Source: Candidatus Symbiothrix sp. (GTDB taxonomy: Bacteria; Bacteroidota; Bacteroidia; Bacteroidales; Azobacteroidaceae). From it: 5,967 nucleotides of DNA. The position numbers were made by a program, and so were the translations under genes. Shown here piece after piece: positions 5,965-5,967 of this stretch (position 1 is the stretch's first letter; every line of letters begins with the position of its first letter). The DNA lies in NCBI GenBank assembly GCA_031284765.1, contig JAITXK010000134.1, forward strand, positions 1 to 5,967, given 5' to 3'. The notes under the pieces were generated by a model. It saw only the letters and a program-made list of their open reading frames with translations. It was not told the origin of the DNA and searched no databases.

Positions 5965-5967
5965 AAT

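Overview
This window looks like an ordinary housekeeping stretch of a Bacteroidetes chromosome, most likely order Bacteroidales. Four things support this. The AspRS N-terminus (MYRTNTCGELRLSN), the guanylate kinase and the NadD resemble Bacteroidales proteins as I remember them. None of the genes has a clear Shine-Dalgarno sequence; their leaders are A/T-rich. Three good matches to the Bacteroidetes -7 promoter element TAnnTTTG sit in front of the expected genes. Base composition is moderate and AT-leaning, and looks uniform. I cannot name the genus.

Left half, minus strand, read right to left: tsaB (tRNA t6A synthesis), a small putative lipoprotein that overlaps tsaB by ATGA, gap (glycolytic GAPDH) with a promoter lying inside the end of the lipoprotein ORF, a large imperfect palindrome made of GCAAAG-type units, and the first 59 codons of aspS, which runs off the left edge.

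Right half, plus strand: yicC (endoribonuclease family), gmk (guanylate kinase), nadD (NaMN adenylyltransferase) and an Lrp/AsnC regulator follow one another with overlaps of 4, 4 and 19 bases, so they are almost certainly one transcript. galM (aldose 1-epimerase) follows 34 bases later and ends 3 bases before the window does. The two halves diverge from an 84-base region holding back-to-back promoter elements.

Functionally the genes cover translation fidelity (tsaB, aspS), central carbon metabolism (gap, galM), nucleotide and NAD supply (gmk, nadD), RNA turnover (yicC) and a feast/famine-type regulator. I found no mobile element, CRISPR array, tRNA or rRNA, and no defence or biosynthetic cluster. 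There is no gene-free stretch over 300 bases. I see no evidence of an undescribed multi-gene system. The points most worth checking are the palindrome between gap and aspS, the TTTCC dyad inside the gap promoter, and the small lipoprotein ORF with a 10-A tract.
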